Position numbers and translations under genes: made by a program. A model generated the notes under the pieces. It saw nothing but the letters and a program-made list of their open reading frames with translations. It was not told the origin of the DNA and ran no database searches. Of a DNA stretch of 64,000 bases, positions 52,129 through 64,000 are shown in pieces (the stretch's first letter is position 1; each line of letters opens with the position of its first letter). The stretch is from Isoperla grammatica (lineage: Eukaryota; Arthropoda; Insecta; Plecoptera; Perlodidae), in contig OX246745.1 in assembly GCA_945910005.1 (NCBI GenBank), positions 39,398,419-39,462,418 on the forward strand, read 5' to 3'.

Positions 52129-52635
52129 ATCTAATTGGATTCAATCAAATTATTAATTTAATTTTTGTATGCATATTTTATTATTTTATGAGATTAAAAC
52201 GACTTTTTAAAGAATTTCGGTTAATCGTTAACCGCGGTTAATATCGCCGATTTATCCCACCCCTAGTAGGTACGATGTGATTGCATGTCACGGAGAAAGT
52301 GGGGGCCCCTTTCCTACACGACTGGCCTGTGTCCTGTAATGCCATCTAGCAACTAACTCGTCAACTTACTCAGCTAGTTCTTCGGAGCAATCAAGGTCGG
52401 TAAAGAAGTACTACTTGTAGTAGCAGTACTCTACTTTACCGAGCTTGTGAGCACTCGCAAGAATGTACGGTGTTGGTAATGAGTGTAACGCACGACAGAG
52501 TGCGTTAGATGAGTGATGACTCAAGCTCAAGGCATTGCCTCAGACAATCCCTTATCTGTGGCATTGCCATATAAAAACAGTAGGTACTCCTCCTGAACTG
52601 AAATTCACGCCTGTTTTTCATTTTTTAAACACTTA
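52129..52635. other. Unassigned DNA
   Basis: A TATAAAAA string at about 52571 has no gene downstream to support a promoter call. Nothing else recognised. Confidence 0.5.
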
Positions 52636-52816
52636 GGCCCGAATGCATAGTTCACACTCAAGCCTTGCCTTCCTCAACTCAGCCTCTCCTCAGCCTCGCC
52701 TAGCCACCAATCACAAAGCGGTCCGCATGGCAATGCTGTTCTGTGATTGGTGGTTGGGGGACGCTGAGGAGAGGCTGAGTTAAGGAAGGCTTGAGTGTGA
52801 ACTATGCATTTGGACC
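52636..52816. mobile_element. PIF/Harbinger-like fold-back MITE, copy 1
   Basis: TTA flanks both ends (52633-52635 and 52817-52819), as expected for PIF/Harbinger. The ends are GGCCCGAATGCATAG and, in reverse, GGTCCAAATGCATAG. The two arms pair over nearly the whole length (shared TTCACACTCAAGCC, CCACCAATCACA). Confidence 0.8.
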
Positions 52817-52819
52817 TTA

Positions 52820-52995
52820 GGGTCAAATGCATAGTAGTTCCTCACGTGCTCCTCAACTCAGCCTTTCCTCAGACGCGCCCAACCACCAATCACAGAGCAG
52901 CATTGCCATGTGGACTGCTCTGTAATTGGTGGTTGGGCGAGTCTGAGGAAAGGCTTAGTTGAGGAGCACGTGAGGAACGACTAAGCAATTGACCC
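52820..52995. mobile_element. PIF/Harbinger-like fold-back MITE, copy 2
   Basis: Begins directly at the TTA that ends copy 1. The ends are GGGTCAAATGCATAG and, in reverse, GGGTCAATTGCTTAG. The right flank TTC is probably a mutated TTA. The arms pair over about 80 bp. A relative of copy 1 rather than a duplicate. Confidence 0.78.
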
Positions 52996-53146
52996 TTCTT
53001 GTTGTTGCAAACCAAACACTAAAAATAATAGTGCAAGTTGGATGCACACGGCGAGCGTTATAATTTATTACTTTTATACGTTAAGGTGAGGTTTCAAGTT
53101 TCATCATTATCGTATCAGTAATCATGTCAGTCACATGATAGTTATA

Positions 53147-56100
53147 GTGATAGTGCGCTCCGCCTCCAGGCGTTACCGTGATCTGAGCTTAGTGCGCTCC
53201 GCCCCCAGGCGTTACCGTGATCTGTGCTTAGTGCGCTCCGCCCCCAGGCGTTACCGTGATCTGTGCTTAGTGCGCTCCGCCCCCAGGCGTTACCGTGATC
53301 TGTGCTTAGTGCGCTCCGCCCCCAGGCGTTACCGTGATCTGTGCTTAGTGCGCTCCGCCCCCAGGCGTTACCGTGATCTGTGCTTAGTGCGCTCCGCCCC
53401 CAGGCGTTACCGTGATCTGTGCTTAGTGCGCTCCGCCCCCAGGCGTTACCGTGATCTGTGCTTAGTGCGCTCCGCCCCCAGGCGTTACCGTGATCTGTGC
53501 TTACTGCGCTCCGCCTCCAGGCGTTACCGTGATCTGTGCTTAGTGCGCTCCGCCTCCAGGCGTTACCGTGATCTGAGCTTAGTGCGCTCCGCCCCCAGGC
53601 GTTACCGTGATCTGTGCTTAGTGCGCTCCGCCCCCAGGCGTTACCGTGATCTGTGCTTAGTGCGCTCCGCCCCCAGGCGTTACCGTGATCTGTGCTTAGT
53701 GCGCTCCGCCTCCAGGCGTTACCGTGATCTGTGCTTAGTGCGCTCCGCCTCCAGGCGTTACCGTGATCTGTGCTTAGTGCGCTCCGCCCCCAGGCGTTAC
53801 CGTGATCTGTGCTTAGTGCGCTCCGCCTCCAGGCGTTACCGTGATCTGAGCTTAGTGCGCTCCGCCCCCAGGCGATACCGTGATCTGTGCTTAGTGCGCT
53901 CCGCCCCCAGGCGTTACCGTGATCTGTGCTTAGTGCGCTCCGCCTCCAGGCGTTACCGTGATCTGTGCTTAGTGCGCTCCGCCTCCAGGCGTTACCGTGA
54001 TCTGTGCTTAGTGCGCTCCGCCCCCAGGCGTTAACGTGATCTGTGCTTAGTGCGCTCCGCCTCCAGGCGTTACCGTGATCTGTGCTTAGTGCGCTCCGCC
54101 CCCAGGCGTTACCGTGATCTGTGCTTAGTGCGCTCCGCCCCCAGGCGTTACCGTGATCTGTGCTTAGTGCGCTCCGCCTCCAGGCGTTACCGGGATCTGT
54201 GCTTAGTGCGCTCCGCCTCCAGGCGTTACCGTGATCTGTGCTTAGTGCGCTCCTCCTCCAGGCGTTACCGTGATCTGTGCTTAGTGCGCTCCGCCTCCAG
54301 GCGTTACCGTGATCTGTGCTTAGTGCGCTCCGTCTCCAGGCGTTACCGTGATCTGTGCTTAGTGCGCTCCGCCCCCAGGCGTTACCGTGATCTGTGCTTA
54401 GTGCGCTCCGCCTCCAGGCGTTACCGTGATCTGTGCTTAGTGCGCTCCGCCCCCAGGCGTTACCGTGATCTGTGCTTAGTGCGCTCCGCCCCCAGGCGTT
54501 ACCGTGATCTGTGCTTACTGCGCTCCGCCTCCAGGCGTTACCGTGATCTGTGCTTACTGCGCTCCGCCCCCAGGCGTTACCGTGATCTGTGCTTAGTGCG
54601 CTCCGCCTCCAGGCGTTACCGTGATCTGTGCTTAGTGCGCTCCGCCCCCTGGCGTTACCGTGATCTGTGCTTAGTGCGCTCCGCCCCCAGGCGTTACCGT
54701 GATCTGTGCTTACTGCGCTCCGCCTCCAGGCGTTACCGTGATCTGTGCTTACTGCGCTCCGCCCCCAGGCGTTACCGTGATCTGTGCTTACTGCGCTCTG
54801 CCCCCAGGCGTTACCGTGATCTGTGCTTAGTGCGCTCCGCCTCCAGGCGTTACCGTGATCTGTGCTTAGTGCGCTCCGCCCCCAGGCGTTACCGTGATCT
54901 GTGCTTAGTGCGCTCCGCCCCCAGGCGTTACCGTGATCTGTGCTTAGTGCGCTCCGCCCCCAGGCGTTACCGTGATCTGTGCTCAGTGCGCTCCGCCCCC
55001 AGGCGTTACCGTGATCTGTGCTTAGTGCGCTTCGCCTCCAGGCGTTACCGTGATCTGTGCTTAGTGCGCTCCGCCCCCAGGCGTTACCGTGATCTGTGCT
55101 TAGTGCGCTCCGCCTCCAGGCGTTACCGTGATCTGTGCTTAGTGCGCTCCGCCCCCAGGCGTTACCGTGATCTGTGCTTAGTGCGCTCCGTCTCCAGGCG
55201 TTACCGTGATCTGTGCTTAGTGCGCTCCGCCCCCAGGCGTTACCGTGATCTGTGCTTAGTGCGCTCCGCCTCCAGGCGTTACCGTGATCTGTGCTTAGTG
55301 CGCTCCGCCTCCAGGCGTTACCGTGATCTGTGCTTAGTGCGCTCCGCCTCCAGGCGTTACCGTGATCTGTGCTTAGTGCGCTCCGCCTCCAGGCGTTACC
55401 GTGATCTGTGCTTAGTGCGCTCCGCCTCCAGGCGTTACCGTGATCTGTGCTTAGTGCGCTCCGCCTCCAGGCGTTACCGTGATCTGTGCTTAGTGCGCTC
55501 CGCCTCCAGGCGTTACCGTGATCTGTGCTTAGTGCGCTCCGCCCCCAGGCGTTACCGTGATCTGTGCTTAGTGCGCTCCGCCCCCAGGCGTTACCGTGAT
55601 CTGTGCTTAGTGCGCTCCGCCCCCAGGCGTTACCGTGATCTGTGCTTAGTGCGCTCCGCCCCCAGGCGTTACCGTGATCTGTGCTTAGTGCGCTCCGCCC
55701 CCAGGCGTTACCGTGATCTGTGCTTAGTGCGCTCCGCCCCCAGGCGTTACCGTGATCTGTGCTTACTGCGCTCCGCCTCCAGGCGTTACCGTGATCTGTG
55801 CTTAGTGCGCTCCGCCTCCAGGCGTTACCGTGATCTGAGCTTAGTGCGCTCCGCCCCCAGGCGTTACCGTGATCTGTGCTTAGTGCGCTCCGCCCCCAGG
55901 CGTTACCGTGATCTGTGCTTAGTGCGCTCCGCCCCCAGGCGTTACCGTGATCTGTGCTTAGTGCGCTCCGCCTCCAGGCGTTACCGTGATCTGTGCTTAG
56001 TGCGCTCCGCCTCCAGGCGTTACCGTGATCTGTGCTTAGTGCGCTCCGCCCCCAGGCGTTACCGTGATCTGTGCTTAGTGCGCTCCGCCTCCAGGCGTTA

Positions 56101-59100
56101 CCGTGATCTGAGCTTAGTGCGCTCCGCCCCCAGGCGATACCGTGATCTGTGCTTAGTGCGCTCCGCCCCCAGGCGTTACCGTGATCTGTGCTTAGTGCGC
56201 TCCGCCTCCAGGCGTTACCGTGATCTGTGCTTAGTGCGCTCCGCCTCCAGGCGTTACCGTGATCTGTGCTTAGTGCGCTCCGCCCCCAGGCGTTACCGTG
56301 ATCTGTGCTTAGTGCGCTCCGCCTCCAGGCGTTACCGTGATCTGTGCTTAGTGCGCTCCGCCCCCAGGCGTTACCGTGATCTGTGCTTAGTGCGCTCCGC
56401 CCCCAGGCGTTACCGTGATCTGTGCTTAGTGCGCTCCGCCTCCAGGCGTTACCGGGATCTGTGCTTAGTGCGCTCCGCCTCCAGGCGTTACCGTGATCTG
56501 TGCTTAGTGCGCTCCTCCTCCAGGCGTTACCGTGATCTGTGCTTAGTGCGCTCCGCCTCCAGGCGTTACCGTGATCTGTGCTTAGTGCGCTCCGTCTCCA
56601 GGCGTTACCGTGATCTGTGCTTAGTGCGCTCCGCCCCCAGGCGTTACCGTGATCTGTGCTTAGTGCGCTCCGCCTCCAGGCGTTACCGTGATCTGTGCTT
56701 AGTGCGCTCCGCCCCCAGGCGTTACCGTGATCTGTGCTTAGTGCGCTCCGCCCCCAGGCGTTTCCGTGATCTGTGCTTACTGCGCTCCGCCTCCAGGCGT
56801 TACCGTGATCTGTGCTTACTGCGCTCCGCCCCCAGGCGTTACCGTGATCTGTGCTTAGTGCGCTCCGCCTCCAGGCGTTACCGTGATCTGTGCTTAGTGC
56901 GCTCCGCCCCCAGGCGTTACCGTGATCTGTGCTTAGTGCGCTCCGCCCCCAGGCGTTACCGTGATCTGTGCTTACTGCGCTCCGCCTCCAGGCGTTACCG
57001 TGATCTGTGCTTACTGCGCTCCGCCCCCAGGCGTTACCGTGATCTGTGCTTACTGCGCTCTGCCCCCAGGCGTTACCGTGATCTGTGCTTAGTGCGCTCC
57101 GCCTCCAGGCGTTACCGTGATCTGTGCTTAGTGCGCTCCGCCCCCAGGCGTTACCGTGATCTGTGCTTAGTGCGCTCCGCCCCCAGGCGTTACCGTGATC
57201 TGTGCTTAGTGCGCTCCGCCCCCAGGCGTTACCGTGATCTGTGCTCAGTGCGCTCCGCCCCCAGGCGTTACCGTGATCTGTGCTTAGTGCGCTTCGCCTC
57301 CAGGCGTTACCGTGATCTGTGCTTAGTGCGCTCCGCCCCCAGGCGTTACCGTGATCTGTGCTTAGTGCGCTCCGCCTCCAGGCGTTACCGTGATCTGTGC
57401 TTAGTGCGCTCCGCCCCCAGGCGTTACCGTGATCTGTGCTTAGTGCGCTCCGTCTCCAGGCGTTACCGTGATCTGTGCTTAGTGCGCTCCGCCCCCAGGC
57501 GTTACCGTGATCTGTGCTTAGTGCGCTCCGCCTCCAGGCGTTACCGTGATCTGTGCTTAGTGCGCTCCGCCTCCAGGCGTTACCGTGATCTGTGCTTAGT
57601 GCGCTCCGCCTCCAGGCGTTACCGTGATCTGTGCTTAGTGCGCTCCGCCTCCAGGCGTTACCGTGATCTGTGCTTAGTGCGCTCCGCCTCCAGGCGTTAC
57701 CGTGATCTGTGCTTAGTGCGCTCCGCCTCCAGGCGTTACCGTGATCTGTGCTTAGTGCGCTCCGCCTCCAGGCGTTACCGTGATCTGTGCTTAGTGCGCT
57801 CCGCCCCCAGGCGTTACCGTGATCTGTGCTTAGTGCGCTCCGCCTCCAGGCGTTACCGTGATCTGTGCTTAGTGCGCTCCACCCCCAGGCGTTACCGTGA
57901 TCTGTGCTTAGTGCGCTCCGCCTCCAGGCGTTACCGTGATCTGTGCTTAGTGCGCTCCGCCTCCAGGCGTTACCGTGATCTGTGCTTAGTGCGCTCCGCC
58001 CCCAGGCGTTACCGTGATCTGTGCTTAGTGCGCTCCGCCCCCAGGCGTTACCGTGATCTGTGCTTAGTGCGCTCCGCCTCCAGGCGTTACCGTGATCTGT
58101 GCTTACTGCGCTCCGCCTCCAGGCGTTACCGTGATCTGTGCTTAGTGCGCTCCGCCTCCAGGCGTTACCGTGATCTGTGCTTAGTGCGCTCCGCCTCCAG
58201 GCGTTACCGTGATCTGTGCTTAGTGCGCTCCGCCCCCAGGCGTTACCGTGATCTGTGCTTAGTGCGCTCCGCCCCCAGGCGTTACCGTGATCTGTGCTTA
58301 GTGCGCTCCGCCTCCAGGCGTTACCGTAATCTGTGCTTAGTGCGCTCCGCCCCCAGGCGTTACCGTGATCTGTGCTTAGTGCGCTCCGCCCCCAGGCGTT
58401 ACCGTGATCTGTGCTTAGTGCGCTCCGCCCCCAGGCGTTACCGTGATCTGTGCTTACTGCGCTCCGCCTCCAGGCGTTACCGTGATCTGTGCTTAGTGCG
58501 CTCCGCCCCCAGGCGTTACCGTGATCTGTGCTTAGTGCGCTCCGCCTCCAGGCGTTACCGTGATCTGTGCTTACTGCGCTCCGCCCCCAGGCGTTACCGT
58601 GATCTGTGCTTACTGCGCTCCGCCTCCAGGCGTTACCGTGATCTGTGCTTAGTGCGCTCCGCCCCCAGGCGTTACCGTGATCTGTGCTTAGTGCGCTCCG
58701 CCTCCAGGCGTTACCGTGATCTGAGCTTAGTGCGCTCCGCCCCCAGGCGTTACCGTGATCTGTGCTTAGTGCGCTCCGCCCCCAGGCGTTACCGTGATCT
58801 GTGCTTAGTGCGCTCCGCCCCCAGGCGTTACCGTGATCTGTGCTAAGTGCGCTCTGCCCCCAGGCGTTACCGTGATCTGTGCTTAGTGCGCTCCGCCCCC
58901 AGGCGTTACCGTGATCTGTGCTTAGTGCGCTCCGCCCCCAGGCGTTACCGTGATCTGTGCTTAGTGCGCTCCGCCTCCAGGCGTTACCGTGATCCGTGCT
59001 TAGTGCGCTCCGCCCCCAGGCGTTACCGTGATCTGTGCTTAGTGCGCTCCGCCTCCAGGCGTTACCGTGATCCGTGCTTAGTGCGCTCCGCCTCCAGGCG

Positions 59101-60250
59101 TTACCGTGATCTGTGCTTAGTGCGCTCCGCCTCCAGGCGTTACCGTGATCTGTGCTTAGTGCGCTCCGCCCCCAGGCGTTACCGTGATCTGTGCTTAGTG
59201 CGCTCCGCCTCCAGGCGTTACCGTGATCTGTGCTCCGCCCCCAGGCGTTACCGTGATCTGTGCTTAGTGCGCTCCGTCTCCAGGCGTTACCGTGATCTGT
59301 GCTTAGTGCGCTCCGCCCCCAGGCGTTACCGTGATCTGTGCTTAGTGCGCTCCGCCCCCAGGCGTTACCGTGATCTGTGCTTACTGCGCTCCGCCTCCAG
59401 GCGTTACCGTGATCTGTGCTTAGTGCGCTCCGCCCCCAGGCGTTACCGTGATCTGTGCTTAGTGCGCTCCGCCCCCAGGCGTTACCGTGATCTGTGCTTA
59501 GTGCGCTCCGCCTCCAGGCGTTACCGTGATCTGTGCTTAGTGCGCTCCGCCTCCAGGCGTTACCGTGATCTGTGCTTAGTGCGCTCCGCCTCCAGGCGTT
59601 ACCGTGATCTGTGCTTAGTGCGCTCCGCCCCCAGGCGTTACCGTGATCTGTGCTTAGTGCGCTCCGCCTCCAGGCGTTACCGTGATCTGTGCTTAGTGCG
59701 CTCCGTCTCCAGGCGTTACCGTGATCTGTGCTTAGTGCGCTCCGCCTCCAGGCGTTACCGTGATCTGTGCTTAGTGCGCTCCGCCTCCAGGCGTTACCGT
59801 GATCTGTGCTTAGTGCGCTCCGCCCCCAGGCGTTACCGTGATCTGTGCTCCGCCCCCAGGCGTTACCGTGATCTGTGCTTAGTGCGCTCCGCCTCCAGGC
59901 GTTACCGTGATCTGTGCTTTGTGCGCTCTGCCCCCAGGCGTTACCGTGATCTGTGCTTAGTGCGCTCCGCCCCCAGGCGTTACCGTGATCTGTGCTTAGT
60001 GCGCTCCGCCTCCAGGCGTTACCGTGATCTGTGCTTAGTGCGCTCCGCCTCCAGGCGTTACCGTGATCTGTGCTTAGTGCGCTCCGCCTCCAGGCGTTAC
60101 CGTGATCTGTGCTTAGTGCGCTCCGCCTCCAGGCGTTACCGTGATCTGTGCTTAGTGCGCTCCGCCCCCAGGCGTTACCGTGATCTGTGCTTAGTGCGCT
60201 CCGCCCCCAGGCGTTACCGTGATCTGTGCTCCGCCCCCAGGCGTTACCGT
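53147..60250. repeat. Minisatellite array 2 (39-bp unit, about 182 copies)
   Basis: Unit TGCGCTCCGCCYCCAGGCGT plus TACCGTGATCTGTGCTTAG, 39 bp. The commonest variation is CCTCC versus CCCCC. Rarer variants are TTACTGCG, CTGAGC and CGGGATC. Three units near the right end (about 59230, 59847 and 60226) lack 9 bp. Because the period is 13 codons the minus strand is open for 2410 codons and the plus strand for 1598. See findings for why this is not called a gene. Confidence 0.97.
53267..57822. repeat. 2262-bp tandem duplication (58 units) within array 2
   Basis: Rare unit variants recur at a constant offset of 2262 bp: GCGATACC at 53872 and 56134, GCTCAGTG at 54981 and 57243, TTACTGCG at 53501 and 55763, GCTTCGCC at 55028 and 57290. 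2262 is exactly 58 times 39. The blocks differ at only a few sites, so the event is recent. The outer limits are approximate. Confidence 0.9.
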
Positions 60251-60508
60251 TAACGCTGAGTCCGTCAGGCGAGGGACTCTCACCAACCAGCGATCGGTAA
60301 ATGAAATTGGGTCTCGCTGGTTGGCCATGATTCACTCGTTCAGGACCTTTTTTCTCTTTTCTCCCATTTCGCATTTACCCATCCACTTTTTATTTTTGTT
60401 TATCCCACCCACTTGTCTCCTTTGCTTCTTTTTTGTGTACAGTAATCCTACTTTCATTTCATACTTCTCTTAAATTCTGTTATCTATATTTGATTATATT
60501 TAAATATA
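60251..60508. other. Spacer between array 2 and the tandem-element copy
   Basis: Unique DNA, including an inverted pair CAACCAGCG...CGCTGGTTG at 60283-60325 and a long pyrimidine-rich stretch at 60340-60440. Confidence 0.5.
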
Positions 60509-61355
60509 CTAGGAAAACGCTCCGCGTTGCCAGATGAGCGATTTTTTTGTTTGTTTAGTAAATCAAACAAGTCATATGCATATCATACTACTCTTACAAA
60601 AGAAAAACAATCTTTATAATAAACATATGATTTTTTACAAGGTGGCGGTTAAAGTTACAACCTTGGATCTTGTGTACATTATTTATCGATATGTTGCTAA
60701 TAAATGAACGAAATATCTTTTTTAATCCGTTTTGAAGTTTTCTTTAAATAAATTAAAACATTCAAGTGGATTTTTCAATGGATTTCCGCATAATTTCATT
60801 CGACCGTGGTCTACTCAATAGATTCTAATTCATAAACTATTAAACTTATCTGTGTATGGAGAAAGTTTCTTAATATAGATACAGGCTAGACCTAAAACGT
60901 GATATTGTTTAATCAAACAATAACCGCATTTAAACCGTAATAAAAGCTATCTTAATCGTCGACAAAGTTCGTTTTTAAGTTGTTAACATTAACATGTTTG
61001 CCGGTAAAGTCATCAAACATACCACGTCAGTGTTGCCATTCTATTAAAGTTATCGAAATTACAGAAATAGTTTAAGAAAGGTCTCTTTGTACACGCCATT
61101 CGCCTTGCATAGTATGCGTTATGTGTATCTTTCTTCAATGGTCCTTAAATGAGAATGTAAAGAAACCAGTAAATTCCCGTTAATACAAACTAATTTTTTT
61201 TTTTTTTACAAAATGGCGGTTAAAATTACAATTCCAAAACTTTTATCCAGTGTCGACATTGTTGGTGTGGATATAAATGTAAGCAATTATTTAAATCAGT
61301 CCATAAGTTTTAATTTAAAAAAAATAAAACGCGATGTTTTTCACTAATTAATTTA
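60509..61355 (+). repeat. Partial copy of the 1.1-kb tandem element
   Basis: Begins CTAGGAAAACGCTCCGCG, exactly the monomer start at 18288, and stays collinear with short monomer 2 to CACTAATTAATT. It stops just before the GGTTGGCATCTT segment and so lacks about the last 220 bp. It is somewhat diverged from the 16-20 kb copies. Confidence 0.85.
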
Positions 61356-62013
61356 CGCTATATTTCAAGGTAGGTCCCAAGATCGGTAAAGTAGTAGTCT
61401 GTAGGGGTCCTGGTCAACTGCCGCCCGGTTTCTTCATCCATGGTCCAAGTCACCCAGGGCCAAGTGATCCAGGGCGGGCAAAATATCAAAGGCTTCCGAC
61501 TGCCTATTAAATCTGGTAAAACTGTTCCATGGTTCAACTTCTCCACGACCTAGGCCTCCATCCGACCAACAATTTGAGAACCCACCTCTACTTCAAGGAA
61601 CCGTACTCGGTACTCAACGAAAGTCGAGTAAGCATTCTTGCCAATTGCCATTGGAATGGATGTTGTAATTTCGCTAAATAATGGTTGAAATGTGGATAGT
61701 TGCTAACCTCCCTCGTCGTCGTAGCTCAAGCTCTGTGTTATCTACCATAAGACTTCATAAGTAACAATAATATCGATATTAGCAGTACTCGAAATAATAC
61801 TACAGTAAATAATCATCATACTATACATTCGAGAGCAAACAAAGAAGCATTGATTTCCGTTATAATCCGATATGAAAACTGAAGTCTGGTATCAGGAACT
61901 TACGGCGTAGAAAAACACCTGTCAAGAAATCTTCGCGTCCCGGAGTTGGAGCGTTTTCATAGAGTGTACTCTCGTATGAGATTGCAAGTAGAGGGACAGT
62001 TTGCCTTCCCCCG
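61356..62013. other. Unassigned DNA
   Basis: A 62-codon minus-strand frame (61358-61546) has no recognisable domain. Nothing else seen. Confidence 0.5.
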
Positions 62014-64000
62014 TCTAGTAAGCCCGGCCATGTGTAGTGAGTATAGTAGTGAGTGTGCAATGCTACGCTGCGTCTGTGAGCCAGGCTGTCAGTCTAGTAA
62101 GCCCGGCCATGTGTAGTGAGTATAGTAGTGAGTGTGCAATGCTACGCTGCTTCTGTGAGCCAGGCTGTCAGTCTAGTAAGCCCGGCCATGTGTAGTGAGT
62201 ATAGTAGTGAGTGTGCAATGCTACGCTGCTTCTGTCAGCCAGGCTGTCAGTCTAGTAAGCCCGGACATGTGTAGTGAGTATAGTAGTGAGTGTGCAATGC
62301 TACGCTGCTTCTGTGAGCCAGGCTGTCAGTCTAGTAAGCCCGGACATGTGTAGTGAGTATAGTAGTGAGTGTGCAATGCTACGCTGCTTCTGTCAGCCAG
62401 GCTGTCAGTCTAGTAAGCCCGGACATGTGTAGTGAGTATAGTAGTGAGTGTGCAATGCTACGCTGCTTCTGTCAGCCAGGCTGTCAGTCTAGTAAGCCCG
62501 GACATGTGTAGTGAGTATAGTAGTGAGTGTGCAATGCTACGCTGCTTCTGTGAGCCAGGCTGTCAGTCTAGTAATCACGGACATGTGTAGTGAGTATAGT
62601 AGTGAATGTGCAATGCTATGCTGCTTCTGTGAGCCAGGCTGTCAGTCTAGTAAGCCCGGACATGTGTAGTGAGTATAGTAGTGAGTGTGCAATGCTACGC
62701 TGCTTCTGTCAGCCAGGCTGTCAGTCTAGTAAGCCCGGACATGTGTAGTGAGTATAGTAGTGAGTGTGCAATGCTACGCTGCTTCTGTGAGCCAGGCTGT
62801 CAGTCTAGTAAGCCCGGACATGTGTAGTGAGTATAGTAGTGAGTGAGTGTGCAATGCTACGCTGCTTCTGTCAGCCAGGCTGTCAGTCTAGTAAGCCCGG
62901 ACATGTGTAGTGAGTATAGTAGTGAGTGTGCAATGCTACGCTGCTTCTGTGAGCCAGGCTGTCAGTCTAGTAAGCCCGGACATGTGTAGTGAGTATAGTA
63001 GTGAGTGTGCAATGCTACGCTGCTTCTGTCAGCCAGGCTGTCAGTCTAGTAAGCCCGGCCATGTGTATTGTGAGGTGAGTATAGTAGTAAGTGTGCAATG
63101 CTACGCTGCTTCTGTCAGCCAGGCTGTCAGTCTAGTAAGCCCGGACATGTGAAGTGAGTATAGTAGTGAGTGTGCAATGCTACGCTGCTTCTGTGAGCCA
63201 GGCTGTCAGTCTAGTAAGCCCGGACATGTGTAGTGAGTATAGTAGTGAGTGTGCAATGCTACGCTGCTTCTGTCAGCCAGGCTGTCAGTCTTGTAAGCCC
63301 GGCCATGTGTAGTGAGTATAGTAGTGACTGTGCAATGCTACGCTGCTTCTGTGAGCCAGGCTGTCAGTCTTGTAAGCCCGGCCATGTGTAGTGAGTATAG
63401 TAGTGACTGTGCAATGCTACGCTGCTTCTGTGAGCCAGGCTGTCAGTCTAGTAAGCCCGGCCATGTGTAGTGAGTATGGTAGTGAGTGTGCAATGCTACG
63501 CTGCTTCTGTGAGCCAGGCTGTCAGTCTAGTAAGCCCGGACATGTGTAGTGAGTATAGTAGTGACTGTGCAATGCTACGCTGCTTCTGTCAGCCAGGCTG
63601 TCAGTCTAGTAAGCCCGGACATGTGTAGTGAGTATAGTAGTGAGTGTGCAATGCTACGCTGCTTCTGTCAGCCAGGCTGTCAGTCTAGTAAGCCCGGACA
63701 TGTGTAGTGAGTATAGTAGTGAGTGAGTGTACAATGCTACGCTGCTTCTGTGGGCCAGGCTGTCAGTCTAGTAAGCCCGGACATGTGTAGTGAGTATAGT
63801 AGTGAGTGGCAATGCTACGCTGCTTCTGTCAGCCAGGCTGTCAGTCTAGTAAGCCCGGACATGTGTAGTGAGTATAGTAGTGAGTGTGCAATGCTACGCT
63901 GCTTCTGTCAGCCAGGCTGTCAGTCTAGTAAGCCCGGACATGTGTAGTGAGTATAGTAGTGAGTGTGCAATGCTACGCTGCTTCTGTCAGCCAGGCTGTC
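62014..64000. repeat. Minisatellite array 3 (79-bp unit, about 25 copies, runs off the window)
   Basis: Unit TCTAGTAAGCCCGGACATGT...GTGCAATGCTACGCTGCTTC...CCAGGCTGTCAG, 79 bp. Common alternatives are GGACATG/GGCCATG and CTGTGAGCC/CTGTCAGCC. A few units carry 4-bp insertions (GAGTGAGT at about 62840 and 63720) or other small indels. Confidence 0.96.

Noticed and set aside
53135..60253. Plus-strand frames of 299, 1598 and 468 codons in array 2
   Set aside because: Shadow of the 39-bp period. They are interrupted only where single-base changes create TAA, and the minus strand is open as well.
61358..61546. 62-codon minus-strand frame
   Set aside because: Short, without a family match or neighbouring exons.

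Overview
This is eukaryotic, probably arthropod, genomic DNA. The one intact protein-coding gene is ARL1, a small GTPase of the Golgi. It has five short exons on the minus strand with GT-AG introns, and its sequence reads like the insect orthologue. The rest is mobile elements and minisatellites. There are no operons, ribosome binding sites, CRISPR arrays or phage genes. The palindrome TAGGCCTA and close variants are unusually common in the non-repetitive parts. The sequence does not let me name the species.

Layout from left to right. Positions 1-16505 are a 76/78-bp minisatellite that enters from outside the window. Positions 16506-20760 are a direct tandem array of a 1.06-1.41 kb element, and the minisatellite joins it inside one monomer. 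Positions 20959-24061 hold two short inverted-repeat elements and a 126-bp tandem repeat. ARL1 covers 24289-37933. Its 5.9-kb intron 4 contains a 380-bp TTAA-flanked MITE and two head-to-head Penelope-like (PLE) 3' halves, one split by a 1.8-kb TTAA-flanked element. Its introns 2 and 1 contain decayed non-LTR tails, a third PLE end, microsatellite-tailed repeats, two tandem hAT MITEs and a 577-bp MITE.

Immediately upstream of the ARL1 start codon lies a nest of elements that can be resolved by target-site duplications. A short hAT-type element (38311-49074, TSD ATTATGGT) was entered by a full-length ZMYM1-like hAT transposon (38375-48044, TSD ACTCAGGG). That hAT was in turn entered by a non-autonomous relative (39069-39963, TSD AACCCTCC), by an AATT-flanked MITE (41550-42219) and by a non-LTR retrotransposon (about 42341-47040). 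The last carries an 18-copy, 21-codon minisatellite in its 5' part.

Farther right are a 35-bp minisatellite split by a retroinsert with an (AAAT)n tail, a hAT MITE, twin PIF/Harbinger-like fold-back MITEs that share one TTA, a 7.1-kb array of a 39-bp unit with an internal 2262-bp duplication, a partial copy of the 1.1-kb tandem element, and a 79-bp minisatellite that leaves the window at 64000. Tandem repeats make up roughly 45% of the window. Almost all long open frames are by-products of repeat periods divisible by three and are not annotated as genes.
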